Source: Bacillus sp. FJAT-29790 (lineage in GTDB: Bacteria > Bacillota > Bacilli > Bacillales > Cytobacillaceae). From it: a DNA stretch of 44,770 nucleotides. Each line of letters starts with the position of its first letter. Positions within the stretch are counted from its first letter, which is position 1. The notes under the pieces were generated by a model that ran no database searches, was not told where the DNA came from, and worked only from the letters and a program-made list of their open reading frames with translations. Positions 15,489 to 24,194 of this stretch are shown here, in pieces. Made by a program: the position numbers and the translations under genes. The DNA lies in NCBI RefSeq assembly GCF_019039215.1, contig NZ_JAHNZZ010000004.1:1562-46331 (forward strand). Direction: 5' to 3'.

Positions 15489-16500
15489 TGATCTTCACTC
15501 CTTCCACGTGCACCTGACGCTGTTCCAAAAATTGTACAGCCTTTTCAATCTCATCTTGATCGCCTTTCAAATGGACGACAAGCTGCCCAAATGATTCTTC
15601 CTTTAATTGAGTAATGCTGCCCGATAAGATATTCGGATAAATATTAAACTGTTTACTTACTAAAGCAAGAGCCGGCTCGCCTGACGATTCTCCAAAGAAG
15701 GAAAGGGTGGCTACTTGGCCTGTTGCATTTAAGCTAGTCAGGATTTCATCAGGGATTTTATGTGAAAATAGACTGCTAACAAATCTCTTTGTCGTTGGAT
15801 GCTTTGGTGAAGTGAAAAGGGCTTTCGTTTCTCCCTCTTCAATCACTTCTCCATTTTCCATGACAGCGACGCGGTCACAAATTCGTTGAATGACATTCAT
15901 TTCATGGGTAATGAGTAGAATGGTAATCCCAAGCTCCTTGTTAATTTTTAATAATAAATCAAGAATCGCTTCTGTTGTATCAGGATCAAGCGCACTTGTT
16001 GCTTCATCACTTAGAAGAACTTCTGGTTCATGAGCTAATGCGCGGGCAATAGCTACTCTTTGCTTTTGTCCGCCTGACAGTTCGGAGGGGTAGGCATGAT
16101 GCTTTTCCTCCAGGCCAACAATTTTTAAATATTTTATAACACGTTCCTCGACTGTCTGCTTGCTTAAGCCAGTTAGCTTTAGTGGAAGAGCGATGTTTTC
16201 ATATACAGTAGCCGTTTTTAATAGATTAAAGCCTTGAAAAATCATCCCGATGTTTCCTCTGGCTTCACGGAGTTTTCCAGTTGAAAGTTTCGTTAAATCT
16301 ACATCCTTCACTTTTACAGATCCAGTATCAGGCTTTTCTAAAAGGTTTACACAGCGGATAAGGGTGCTTTTTCCAGCGCCGCTATACCCGATCACACCAT
16401 AAATCTCACCTTTTTTTACTGATAGGGATACATCCTTCAAAGCGTGAATCGAACCTTTTTTACCTGTAAAAGTTTTTGAGATTCCCACTAGTTCAATCAT
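15460..16500 (-). CDS. metN: Methionine ABC transporter ATP-binding protein
   Basis: This 346-residue ATPase powers methionine import. Walker A is GYSGAGKST (~38-46), the signature is LSGGQKQR (~140), Walker B is VLLSDEATSALDP, and the H-loop is LLITHEM. The last ~90 residues form a NIL domain (LSFFGESSGEPALALVSKQF), which senses methionine inside the cell in MetN proteins. I chose ATG 16500 because GAGAGGAG lies 8 nt upstream; in-frame codons further out lack a site. It sits 29 nt after metQ and overlaps metP. Confidence 0.95.
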   Translation of the reverse strand: MIELVGISKTFTGKKGSIHALKDVSLSVKKGEIYGVIGYSGAGKSTLIRCVNLLEKPDTGSVKVKDVDLTKLSTGKLREARGNIGMIFQGFNLLKTATVYENIALPLKLTGLSKQTVEERVIKYLKIVGLEEKHHAYPSELSGGQKQRVAIARALAHEPEVLLSDEATSALDPDTTEAILDLLLKINKELGITILLITHEMNVIQRICDRVAVMENGEVIEEGETKALFTSPKHPTTKRFVSSLFSHKIPDEILTSLNATGQVATLSFFGESSGEPALALVSKQFNIYPNILSGSITQLKEESFGQLVVHLKGDQDEIEKAVQFLEQRQVHVEGVKISDSKNQRVS

Positions 16501-16529
16501 TTGTAAAACTCCTCTCATTTCCAGCTTTC

Positions 16530-17366
16530 TTACCAAGAAGGAATAACAGAATTTTCGAATGCTTCCTCAACGAATTTCTTCACTTCTTCTGAATGATATA
16601 AATCAATAAATTTCTGAACAGCTTCATCATCTTTGTTTTCAATTCTTACAGCAATCAGGTTTGCAAACGGTGAATCCTTTGACTCGATAAAAATTGCATC
16701 TTTAGATGGCACAAAGCCATACTCCATTGCGAAGTTAGTATTAATCGCTGCGGCATCAAGCTCATCAAGCTGACGGGCAATTTGTGCAGAATCAAGCTCA
16801 ATAAATTTATAGTCATTGCTGTTTTCTTCGATATCTTTTAACGTTGAATTTAATTCAGTACCTTCTTTTAACTTAATTAATCCCGCTTTTTCAAAAAGCA
16901 TCAGTGCACGAGCGTTGTTAGTCGGATCACTAGGCAAGCCGATTTTCGCTCCTTTTTTAAGGTCTTTAATTTCCTTTACATCTAGAGAATAAATGCCCAT
17001 TGGGAATGTTACTGTATCTGCTACTTTAATAAGACCCAATTTACGCTCTTCATTCATATGATCAAAGTAAGGCTCAGTTTGGAAACTATTAATGTCGATT
17101 TCTTTTTCAGATAAAGCGACATTTGGCATGACATAGTCAGTGAATGGCTTAATTTCAATCGGTAAACCTTCTTTTGCTCCAAGCTCTTTTACTTTTTCAA
17201 GAATTTGTTCGTGAGGACCCGCTGTTACCCCAACGACTAGCTTGCCGTCATTTAATAAACCTTCTGCTTTTTCATCTTTGGAACCGCTCGTTTCATTACT
17301 GCTTCCACAAGCTGTAAGAGCTGATAAAACGAAAATAAATAAACTTGCTAATAACCACTTTTTCAT
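16530..17366 (-). CDS. metQ: Methionine-binding lipoprotein
   Basis: This 278-residue NlpA/MetQ-family protein captures methionine outside the cell. The signal peptide ends in a lipobox LTAC followed by GSS, so it should be a diacylglyceryl-anchored lipoprotein. The body shows family features such as LVVGVTAGPHEQILEKVKEL and KIGLPSDPTNNARAL. ATG 17366 follows AGGGGA with good spacing; an ATG at 17384 is less likely. It is the first gene of the operon, directly behind a SAM-I riboswitch, so it should be switched off when S-adenosylmethionine is plentiful. Confidence 0.95.
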   Translation of the reverse strand: MKKWLLASLFIFVLSALTACGSSNETSGSKDEKAEGLLNDGKLVVGVTAGPHEQILEKVKELGAKEGLPIEIKPFTDYVMPNVALSEKEIDINSFQTEPYFDHMNEERKLGLIKVADTVTFPMGIYSLDVKEIKDLKKGAKIGLPSDPTNNARALMLFEKAGLIKLKEGTELNSTLKDIEENSNDYKFIELDSAQIARQLDELDAAAINTNFAMEYGFVPSKDAIFIESKDSPFANLIAVRIENKDDEAVQKFIDLYHSEEVKKFVEEAFENSVIPSW

Positions 17367-17475
17367 GTTTTTTCCCCTTTTCATAGTATATTTACCTCTT
17401 TTGTCGGAATTGGAAGTATTGATATTTCCAGCTTCCTATCTCTCCTTTTTTAATCGATTTTCGCAAATCCCAAGA

Positions 17476-17507
17476 AAACAAAAATGCCTCTCAAAATGAG
17501 AGGCATT
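17476..17507 (-). terminator. Riboswitch expression-platform terminator
   Basis: On the minus strand AATGCCTCTC / GAGAGGCATT is followed by TTTTTGTTTT. The segment GAGAGGTATATAC just upstream can instead pair with GTATAT...GCCTCTC, which gives an antiterminator, so SAM binding should favour termination. Confidence 0.9.
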
Positions 17508-17529
17508 AATATACTTAAAAAGTATATAC

Positions 17530-17652
17530 CTCTCTTATTTGTCAAAATACAATTTGTATTTTGCAGGATTTAGCACCTTTTCATGTTTGTTAAAACATGA
17601 ATGGTTGCCGGGCTTCACAGGGCCAGTCCCTCCGCCACTCTCAATAAGAGAT
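17530..17652 (-). promoter_or_regulatory. SAM-I (S-box) riboswitch
   Basis: Read on the minus strand, the aptamer opens with TCTCTTATTGAGAG, then GTGGCGGAGGGACTGGCCC and TGAAGCCCGGCAACC, the most conserved SAM-I blocks (17603-17640). It closes with AATAAGAGA (17531-17540), which forms P1 with the start. A terminator/antiterminator pair follows, then metQ. This controls methionine uptake by premature termination. Confidence 0.97.
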
Positions 17653-17675
17653 TCGCTTATTAAATTTGTATATTC

Positions 17676-17704
17676 ATACTATTCCCTTTTGAGGGAAAAG
17701 TCAA
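17676..17704 (-). promoter_or_regulatory. Sigma-A promoter of metQNP
   Basis: -35 TTGACT (17699-17704) and -10 TAGTAT (17676-17681) with a 17-bp spacer lie about 25 nt upstream of the riboswitch P1 strand. Confidence 0.8.
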
Positions 17705-17768
17705 CACCTTAATTTTCTGTTAGTCAAAATTATCTTGGAATAGAAAGAAGCTTAGTCTGCATGGGTCA

Positions 17769-18476
17769 TTACCATTCCTTTGGTTCATAGTTTAGCTCTG
17801 CGAATAGTTGATTGCGTTCTTTCTTTGTTAAGTCTCTCCATTGTCCGACCGGCAAATTATTTAAATGGATATTCATGATGCGAATGCGCTGCAATCTGTA
17901 AACTTCGTATCCGAGCACTTCACACATGCGGCGAATTTGCCGATTTAATCCTTGTGTCAAAATGATTCGAAAATCAAATTTTGATAGTTGCTCTAGCTTA
18001 CAAGGAAGCGTCTTTGTACCAAGAATTCTTACTCCTTCTTCCATCTGTTTTAAGAAGGAGGGGGTGATAGGTTTGTCGACGGAAACGATATATTCCTTTT
18101 CGTGTTTATTCTCGGAGCGTAAAATTTCATTTACAATATCTCCATCGTTCGTAAGGAGGATTAAGCCCTCTGAATCTTTATCAAGCCGGCCGATATGAAA
18201 AACGCGCAAAGGATGGTTCACTAAATCAACAATATTTCCTTTTACACTTTTTTCCGTCGTGCTCGTAATGCCTACTGGTTTATTTAAGGCAAGATAGACA
18301 TTGTTTCTTGCAACCCTAATGGGATCTCCGCTTACTCGAACATCGTCCCCTGGATTGACTTGGCTTCCAATTTTCGCAATGGATCCATTTATCGTTACTC
18401 TTCCTTCACTGATTAATTTATCTGCACCGCGCCTGGATGTTTTTCCAGACTCGCTTATAAATTTATTAATTCGCAA
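17769..18476 (-). CDS. rluF: 23S rRNA pseudouridine synthase, RluF/RsuA type
   Basis: This 235-residue enzyme converts a uridine in 23S rRNA to pseudouridine. An N-terminal S4 RNA-binding domain ([21 protein letters not shown]) is followed by the catalytic domain with [18 protein letters not shown], whose Asp is the nucleophile, and the family end motif [20 protein letters not shown]. The match is best to RluF; RluB or RsuA cannot be fully excluded. I chose TTG 18476 (reading MRINKF) because AAGGGA lies about 10 nt upstream; for GTG 18485 the same site would be only 1 nt away. It appears monocistronic. Confidence 0.88.
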   Translation of the reverse strand: MRINKFISESGKTSRRGADKLISEGRVTINGSIAKIGSQVNPGDDVRVSGDPIRVARNNVYLALNKPVGITSTTEKSVKGNIVDLVNHPLRVFHIGRLDKDSEGLILLTNDGDIVNEILRSENKHEKEYIVSVDKPITPSFLKQMEEGVRILGTKTLPCKLEQLSKFDFRIILTQGLNRQIRRMCEVLGYEVYRLQRIRIMNIHLNNLPVGQWRDLTKKERNQLFAELNYEPKEW

Positions 18477-18597
18477 ATTAAACACATCCCTTATGTGAGA
18501 TCAGATTCTGCATGATTAGATGTAAAAAGGTACATGGCTTAACAATACAATAAACAAATGCTTGCATGCAAGATCATTGAAGGATGCTTCTTAGAAA

Positions 18598-20013
18598 CTA
18601 TGAAAATGGTAAAAGAATCTCTACATTCGTTCCATTCGCGGAGCTATTGATATTGATCTTCCCTTGATGCTCCTCAATAATATTTTTAGAAATCATCAGG
18701 CCTAAACCTGTTCCCTTTTCTTTTGTTGTGAAGAAGGGCTCGCCGATCCGATTTAATAAATGTTCCGGAATACCAGATCCTTGATCGACAATCCGGATGA
18801 CGATCGAGTCTGCATTTTGCTTCCGAACATCAATGGTTATTTTTCCACCTTGTGACATTGCTTCGATTGCATTTTTTAAAAAGTTGATAAACACTTGCTT
18901 TAGCTGGTTTTCATCGCATTCAATCAGTGGCAAGTTCGATTCGATATTTTTAACGATTTCGATACTATTTAGATTCGTTTGCGTTTCTAATAAAGTGATG
19001 ACATGATTTAAGATCATTTCAAGGCTTTTTCGTTCAAATTTAGCTTCTTGCGGTTTGGCAAGGACTAATAATTCATTAAGAATCGTCTCAATCCGGTTGA
19101 TTTCTGAGGCGATAACGTCAAAGTACATTTTGTTGCCCTTTAAATCACCTTGCATCATTTGAAAAAATCCTTTGATCGCGGTGAGCGGATTTCTTACTTC
19201 ATGTGCAATACCCGCGGCTAGCTGTCCAGCTACCTTCAGTTTTTCTGAATTAATAATCAGTTCTTGTGCTTGTTTTCTTTCACTAATGTCCCTCATAATA
19301 ACATGGGTCGCGGTCTGATCCTGATAAATTGTAGGCATTGTCTTCAATTCGACATCGATGACTTTCCCATCCATGCGGATAAACCTTTTTACAAAAGGCC
19401 CGGCTGATTCGCCACGAATATCAATCTGCTTAAATCGTTTAAGATCCCTTGGGTGAACGAAGTCATATATAGGTCTCCCAATTATACTTTGTTTATTTTC
19501 TGCACCAAGGAGCTCAACCCCTGTTTCATTAATAAAAAAGCATTTCCCATCTCTTATAATGATTACCCCATCAGGGGATTCCTCAACTAAGCGTTGATAT
19601 CTGTCCTCTTTTTCTCGAAGCTTTTTTTCAGTTAGTTTTTCTTTTGTAATATCTTGTACCTGGCTGACAATGAACAGAGGTTCATCTTGTTCATTCTTTA
19701 CTAAAGAAACACTTAAGGAGACCCAGATTTCATGTTTGTCTTTATGAATGTAACGCTTTTCGATATGGTATGAGTTTATTTTTCTTTCTAACAAGAGGTG
19801 GAAATGGTATAAATCCTTTTCTAAATCATCTGGGTGCGTGATTTCTTGAAAGGTCAGTTCTAGTAATTCCTGTTTCTCATATCCAAGGCTATTGCATAAA
19901 TAATGATTCACTTTTAATAGTTTCCCGTCAACCCCGACAATGGCCATCCCAATCGCAGCATGATCCAAAGCATGGACTAATAATGGGTTTCCTAAATCGA
20001 TTTTATCCATCAT
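18598..20013 (-). CDS. Cytosolic PAS-domain sensor histidine kinase (orphan)
   Basis: This 471-residue kinase has two PAS domains (~10-125 and ~135-250, each followed by a PAC-like segment such as SLVKNEQDEPLFIVSQVQDI), a HisKA domain with the phospho-acceptor H-box GIAHEVRNPLTAIKGF (~270), and a HATPase domain with N-box NFLKNAIEAM, G1 VDQGSGIP and G2 GTGLGLMISKNI. No membrane helix is seen, so it is soluble. No response regulator adjoins it. The layout resembles Bacillus sporulation kinases of the KinA/KinE type that feed the Spo0F phosphorelay; that role is inference. The start ATG follows GAGGGG. Confidence 0.88.
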   Translation of the reverse strand: MMDKIDLGNPLLVHALDHAAIGMAIVGVDGKLLKVNHYLCNSLGYEKQELLELTFQEITHPDDLEKDLYHFHLLLERKINSYHIEKRYIHKDKHEIWVSLSVSLVKNEQDEPLFIVSQVQDITKEKLTEKKLREKEDRYQRLVEESPDGVIIIRDGKCFFINETGVELLGAENKQSIIGRPIYDFVHPRDLKRFKQIDIRGESAGPFVKRFIRMDGKVIDVELKTMPTIYQDQTATHVIMRDISERKQAQELIINSEKLKVAGQLAAGIAHEVRNPLTAIKGFFQMMQGDLKGNKMYFDVIASEINRIETILNELLVLAKPQEAKFERKSLEMILNHVITLLETQTNLNSIEIVKNIESNLPLIECDENQLKQVFINFLKNAIEAMSQGGKITIDVRKQNADSIVIRIVDQGSGIPEHLLNRIGEPFFTTKEKGTGLGLMISKNIIEEHQGKININSSANGTNVEILLPFS

Positions 20014-20075
20014 TCTTAAAAGCCCCTCATACTAGTAATTAATTTTGCGAAAAATAGTTTTATCTCCAAAACAAA

Positions 20076-20112
20076 AAGCCAAATAAGAAGCCCATTTCTT
20101 CTTATTTGGCTT
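20076..20112 (-). terminator. Terminator of the DUF2294 gene
   Basis: A perfect 15-bp stem AAGCCAAATAAGAAG / CTTCTTATTTGGCTT is followed on the minus strand by TTTGTTTTGG, just after the stop of the gene at 20123. Confidence 0.9.
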
Positions 20113-20122
20113 ATGTCCAACT

Positions 20123-20845
20123 CTAATTGTTTAGTTCATTTCCGCCAATTATGTTGTAGGGCTTCATTGTAAAGATGATAGCACTCTTATTTTTATTAAA
20201 ATTCCAATCAACAAATATATCGTCCACTTTAGTCTTAAGAATGGCTTCAAAGTGGTTATTGTTATGTAAGTATTTCTTTTCTAAGTTTCTTTTTGTATTC
20301 TGTAATATTTCTTGATATCCCTGTTTAATTAATTCTTTTTCAATTGTAACTAAAATATCGTTCCGGATGATTAACAGTGTTCTAGTATTTAATTGACAAG
20401 AGTAAATTGTTGGCTTGGCTTTTTCAACTTTTTGACTAATATTGCTAATTTCTAGATGGATTTGTTCTTTTCCTTCATATTGGTCAGTTAGCCAAAGATC
20501 TTTTTCATTTAAATTGGCACTTATCCCAACAAGTATTCCGGATCTATTATGTAATCCCCAGTCATAGTAAAATTCACCGATATTAATTTCCGTTACAGCC
20601 TTAACAAAAGCCTTTATCTCCGGGAAAAGGGTCCTCATGATGACATCTCTTGTTTGCCGAAAAATTTCTTCTTGATTTTGGTCAATTAAAATTTTTTCAG
20701 CTGGAGTCATAAAGGATCTTAAATAAATTGAAATAACAGACTTCTCAATTGTAACAAAAATGGATTCTGGACCTTTTCCAAAGCTATCACGTAATAGTTT
20801 GCCAATAAAGCTTGCCAATTCTTTTTGTGAAGAACTGTTCGTCAT
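20123..20845 (-). CDS. DUF2294 (MpsC-like) protein, two repeats
   Basis: This 240-residue soluble protein contains the DUF2294 pattern LASFIGKLLRDSFGKGPESIFVTIEKSVISI near the N-terminus, and a second, more divergent copy in the C-terminal half (LLIIRNDILVTIEKEL, VDDIFVDWNF). DUF2294 has been renamed after MpsC, part of a sodium-linked membrane-potential system, but its biochemical role is not clear to me. It is monocistronic. The start is ambiguous: ATG 20845 (AAGGA 13 nt upstream) or TTG 20848 (10 nt). The kinase gene next to it has its own start region, so they are probably separate units. Confidence 0.75.
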   Translation of the reverse strand: MTNSSSQKELASFIGKLLRDSFGKGPESIFVTIEKSVISIYLRSFMTPAEKILIDQNQEEIFRQTRDVIMRTLFPEIKAFVKAVTEINIGEFYYDWGLHNRSGILVGISANLNEKDLWLTDQYEGKEQIHLEISNISQKVEKAKPTIYSCQLNTRTLLIIRNDILVTIEKELIKQGYQEILQNTKRNLEKKYLHNNNHFEAILKTKVDDIFVDWNFNKNKSAIIFTMKPYNIIGGNELNN

Positions 20846-21002
20846 CAATCCAAATCATTCCTTATTTAGATAAAAGCTTTATTTCTTTTATCCTAATTTT
20901 TAGTTTAGCGTATATAGGTATATTTTCAACTGAAATTATAGAGAAATATACATTTTATCCTTAAAAAGGGTTGAATGGTTAAGCGTGGGGAATTTTATGG
21001 CA

Positions 21003-21055
21003 TTATCGAGCAAGCACGATAAAAATCTGGGCGCAAATACGCCAAGACGAATTTG
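21003..21055 (+). repeat. Left arm of a ~53-bp inverted repeat
   Basis: The segment from TTATCGAGCAAGC through AAAAATCTGGGCGCAAATAC to GACGAATTTG is repeated, inverted and about 90% alike, at 22088-22142. The two arms flank the methyltransferase gene. This gene-poor stretch (20849-21197) also contains a weak GAGCC.CC/GG.GGCTC hairpin at 21090-21115. Confidence 0.85.
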
Positions 21056-21197
21056 ACTTACTAGTGCTTTCTTATAATTATGTAAATCAGAGCCCCCGAT
21101 TATTGCTGGAGGCTCTTATTAATTGGATAAACCAAAAGGAAGTAAAAGCCATTTTGAAAGCCTTAAGAGAATGATAATAAGGTTCCCCATTCTTCGG

Positions 21198-21917
21198 CTA
21201 ACGAATCGCTCGAAAAACCCGGTAGCCTAGTTTTTTTTGAAACTTGGCAAGAAGCTTTTGATGTTCTAGTATTTTTTCTGCCATGAGAGGGTGGTATTCA
21301 TTGTTCTCTATTTCAGGTTCCTCGAATGATGATGAACCTGACAGCTGTGAATGAACCGATTTGGCGACAATGATTTTCGTTGAGTGAAAGCCGGATTTTA
21401 TGAAATGGCTTAGCCATTCCTCTTCCGTCAATACTTTTGGCACACCATATACTGCGATGATCTGTTGTATTTCGTTTGGTGTTAATGGATGCTCGGCTGT
21501 CATATCCATATTAAGCAAAATTCCACCGGGCTTTAGTACACGATAATATTCCTTCATTGTGTGTTCAATCCGAGTGAAAGCTGTCACAGATTCCGCAATC
21601 ACCATGTCAAACGAATGGTCTGGAAATGGCAATTTTTCAATGCTTCCTTTTAAAATCGTAATTGGAAGGTGTTCTTTCATAAACCTTTGTTTAGCTCTAT
21701 CCACCATAATAGGGTTATGATCAAGGGCGGTAACTTGGCACTGGTACGTTTTCTTCAAAAAAACGGATGTTAGGCCAGTTCCGCATCCGGCATCAAGGAT
21801 TTTCATGCCCTGATGAATGTGTTCCCGGCTTAAGACTTTCTTTGTTAAAGTAAGGCCACCCGGATGCGCTCCACCAACACCGTAATAAGCAAGTGCGTCT
21901 TGGTAAGTTGGTTTCAT
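21198..21917 (-). CDS. Class I SAM-dependent methyltransferase
   Basis: This 239-residue protein has a Rossmann methyltransferase core: motif I KILDAGCGTGLTSVFL (~39-54), an acidic end of strand 2 (VTALDHNPIMVDRAKQRF), motif III-like SFDMVIAESVTAF and YRVLKPGGILLNMDMTA. Small-molecule methylation (quinone- or phospholipid-like) is typical for this type but the substrate is unknown. ATG 21917 is chosen because AGGAGGAGG lies directly upstream; an open frame extends 41 codons further without a comparable site. It is enclosed by a ~53-bp inverted repeat, which suggests a mobilised or locally duplicated cassette. Confidence 0.85.
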   Translation of the reverse strand: MKPTYQDALAYYGVGGAHPGGLTLTKKVLSREHIHQGMKILDAGCGTGLTSVFLKKTYQCQVTALDHNPIMVDRAKQRFMKEHLPITILKGSIEKLPFPDHSFDMVIAESVTAFTRIEHTMKEYYRVLKPGGILLNMDMTAEHPLTPNEIQQIIAVYGVPKVLTEEEWLSHFIKSGFHSTKIIVAKSVHSQLSGSSSFEEPEIENNEYHPLMAEKILEHQKLLAKFQKKLGYRVFRAIR

Positions 21918-22087
21918 TCGTTTTCCTCCTCCTTTTAATATCTTATGGAAAGGGAGAGGGAAGGCCACTTTTTTCCAAAAAAATCGTGGACTTTTCCTAA
22001 TAATTGATTGCAAAATAATTTGCTTATGAGTGCACATCAATTATGCGAAAAGCAATGAAAACTACCACTCGCTTTAACAGAAATAAA

Positions 22088-22142
22088 CAAATTCGCCTTT
22101 GCGTATTTGCGCCCAGATTTTTACCTTAGCTTGCTCGATAAA
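22088..22142 (-). repeat. Right arm of a ~53-bp inverted repeat
   Basis: On the minus strand this reads TTATCGAGCAAGC, then GGTAAAAATCTGGGCGCAAA, then ACGCAAAGGCGAATTTG, matching the left arm at 21003-21055 with few mismatches. It lies 170 bp upstream of the methyltransferase start. Confidence 0.85.
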
Positions 22143-22308
22143 TTCCTTAAAAAATCTGAGGCATCCGCGGGAGGCTAACATTATTTAGCCTAGGCTTAAA
22201 CCCCCACTGAATTGGATATCTGTTTGCATTCATCTCGCTACTTATTGAAGTGGAAGACTTCTGCTGAATAATGTTAAAATAAAGGAAAATCTCGTTAGGG
22301 GTAAGGAC

Positions 22309-22788
22309 ATGGCTCAAGGGAAAACAAATGCAATGCGCATGCTTGATTCGAAAAAAGTCGATTATGAATTAATCACCTATAATAGTCTTGATGGGAAAAT
22401 TGATGGGATATCTGTTGCAGAAAAAATAAATAAAGATCCTAAAGCGGTTTATAAAACACTTGTTGCCCAGGGAAATAGCAAACAGGTATATGTGTTCATC
22501 ATTCCTGTAGAAGATGAATTGGATTTAAAGAAAGCGGCAAAAGCAGCTGCCGAAAAGAAAATAGAGATGATTCCCGTCAAGGATATTCAAAAGCTTACAG
22601 GCTACATCCGGGGCGGCTGTTCGCCTATTGGAATGAAAAAACAGTATTCTTCATTTATTGATGCACAAGCTTCTGACTTGCAGAAAATTGTCGTAAGCGG
22701 CGGCAAAATCGGCGTTCAGATTGAAATGGAGACGGAGAGTTTAAAGCAAGTTATTCAAGCCAAACTGAAGGACATCATTAAATCTTAG
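22309..22788 (+). CDS. ybaK: Cys-tRNA(Pro)/Cys-tRNA(Cys) deacylase, YbaK/EbsC type
   Basis: This 159-residue protein belongs to the YbaK/EbsC editing family, which hydrolyses mischarged Cys-tRNA(Pro). Family features are visible: an N-terminal AMRMLDSKKVDYELITY, KTLVAQGNSKQVYVFIIPV, the catalytic Lys region LDLKKAAKAA, and the GYIRGGCSPIGMKKQY loop. The length is normal. ATG 22309 follows GTTAGGGGTAAGGAC. The gene has its own terminator and looks monocistronic. Confidence 0.93.
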   Translation: MAQGKTNAMRMLDSKKVDYELITYNSLDGKIDGISVAEKINKDPKAVYKTLVAQGNSKQVYVFIIPVEDELDLKKAAKAAAEKKIEMIPVKDIQKLTGYIRGGCSPIGMKKQYSSFIDAQASDLQKIVVSGGKIGVQIEMETESLKQVIQAKLKDIIKS

Positions 22789-22803
22789 AAAAAAGGCAAT
22801 TTG

Positions 22804-22839
22804 GAGTGATGAATCGCAATGATTCGATCACTCTTTTTT
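22804..22839 (+). terminator. Terminator of ybaK
   Basis: The stem GAGTGATGAATC / GATTCGATCACTC (one bulge) is followed by TTTTTTATT, 16 nt after the ybaK stop. Confidence 0.9.
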
Positions 22840-22841
22840 AT

Positions 22842-22947
22842 TGGCTAATTTCGTAAAGTTTGTTGCTTTTATAATGTGAAATTTATCTAGTAAATCAACG
22901 GGTAAACTTTGTAGGCTAAAGCAACAATATATGCGAAAACAGCCTTT
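22842..22947 (+). repeat. Internally deleted copy A of the dispersed repeat
   Basis: It begins GGCTAATTTCGTAAAGTTTG and ends ATATGCGAAAACAGCC. Both ends match the full copies at 33379 and 31820, but the GC-rich centre is absent: the left part runs to about 22890, where the right part starts at AAATCAACGGGTAAACTTTG. Length about 106 bp against 232-290 in full copies. Confidence 0.85.
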
Positions 22948-23039
22948 TTATTATGTTTAGGCTTTCACCCAACGGTTCTTTCGCGCATATGGTAAAGGTG
23001 AAAGCATATTCAGGCAATGAACGGGAAGGACGTGTAATA

Positions 23040-24143
23040 GTGGCTGGGAAAATAAAAAATTACTTTGCCGGCGGAAATACGGCTCGCGGATTTTACAGCT
23101 TGTACGATTCCAACCTGCAAGGATTAGAACGCTTATTCATTTTAAAAGGCGGCCCGGGAACAGGGAAATCTTCACTCATGAAAGCAATCGGCTCGGAATG
23201 GGTGGATAAAGGATATGACCTGGAATTCTTGCACTGTTCCTCTGACAATGCATCAATTGACGGTATAATTATTCCCGCCCTAAAAGTAGGGATCGTTGAT
23301 GGTACGGCCCCTCATGTTATTGAACCGAAGGCACCAGGAGCGATTGAAGAATATGTCAATCTTGGTGTGGCATGGGATTCTGAGGCGCTTTCCGAGGAAA
23401 AAGAGAAAATTCTACAGTTAAATCAGGAAATAAGCCAGAAGTTTGAAACTGCGTACAGCAAACTGGCTGACGCACTGAAAATTCATGATATATGGGAAAA
23501 AATCTATATTGAAAACATGGATTTTCGGAAGGCGGATCAATTAACAAACAAATTTTTACAAACTTTTTTCGGAAATATGAATCTGAACAAACAGTCAGAT
23601 ATCCGGCATCGTTTTTTAGGAGCCGCGACTCCGGTTGGTGCGGTGGATTTTGTGCCCAATCTGACAGAAGGGATTCCAAAGCGGTATTTTATAAAAGGCC
23701 GAGCGGGTTCAGGCAAATCAACCATGCTGAAAAAAATAGCCGCTGAGGCGGAGAAACGCGGATTTGATCTTGAGGTTTATCACTGTGGGTTTGACCCTCA
23801 CAGTCTTGATATGCTTATCATTCGTGAACTTGGCCTTGCGATATTTGATAGCACCAGCCCTCATGAATATTTTCCGGATCGAGACGGGGATGAAATTATC
23901 GATATGTATGAAATCATCGTTACACCGGGAACGGATGAGATTTTTGCTGAACAGATTCATGAGATCAGTCAGCAGTATAAAGCAAAAATGCAAGAGGCGA
24001 TTTCCTATCTGGCACAGGCAAAAGCCCAGCGTGCTGAATTAGAAAAAATCTATATAAACACAATGGATTTTGAATTGGTCGACCGCTTGAAAAACGAAAT
24101 CCGAGCGGAAATTTCCCGAATGTCAGAACAAACACCAAAATAG
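23040..24143 (+). CDS. Double P-loop ATPase of the PRK06851 type
   Basis: This 367-residue protein consists of two similar halves, each opening with a P-loop: LKGGPGTGKSSLM (~36-48) and IKGRAGSGKSTML (~220-232). Each half continues with a Cys-containing strand (LEFLHCSSDN and LEVYHCGFDP) and ends with an alpha-helical stretch around a YINTMDFE/YIENMDFR repeat. This matches PRK06851-type proteins of Firmicutes, function unknown to me. GTG 23040 is chosen because GGGAAGGA lies 9 nt upstream and the conserved sequence begins AGKIKNYFAGG; the open frame extends further upstream into copy A of the dispersed repeat. The next gene starts 51 nt later. Confidence 0.78.
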   Translation: MAGKIKNYFAGGNTARGFYSLYDSNLQGLERLFILKGGPGTGKSSLMKAIGSEWVDKGYDLEFLHCSSDNASIDGIIIPALKVGIVDGTAPHVIEPKAPGAIEEYVNLGVAWDSEALSEEKEKILQLNQEISQKFETAYSKLADALKIHDIWEKIYIENMDFRKADQLTNKFLQTFFGNMNLNKQSDIRHRFLGAATPVGAVDFVPNLTEGIPKRYFIKGRAGSGKSTMLKKIAAEAEKRGFDLEVYHCGFDPHSLDMLIIRELGLAIFDSTSPHEYFPDRDGDEIIDMYEIIVTPGTDEIFAEQIHEISQQYKAKMQEAISYLAQAKAQRAELEKIYINTMDFELVDRLKNEIRAEISRMSEQTPK

Positions 24144-24194
24144 GCGACAGGCATGCATTAGATGGAACTGCATAATGAGAGGAGATTAAAATCG

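Noticed and set aside
22953-23039. N-terminal extension of the double P-loop ATPase to 22953
   Set aside because: The extra 29 codons have no resemblance to the family, begin just beyond repeat copy A, and GTG 23040 has the better ribosome site.
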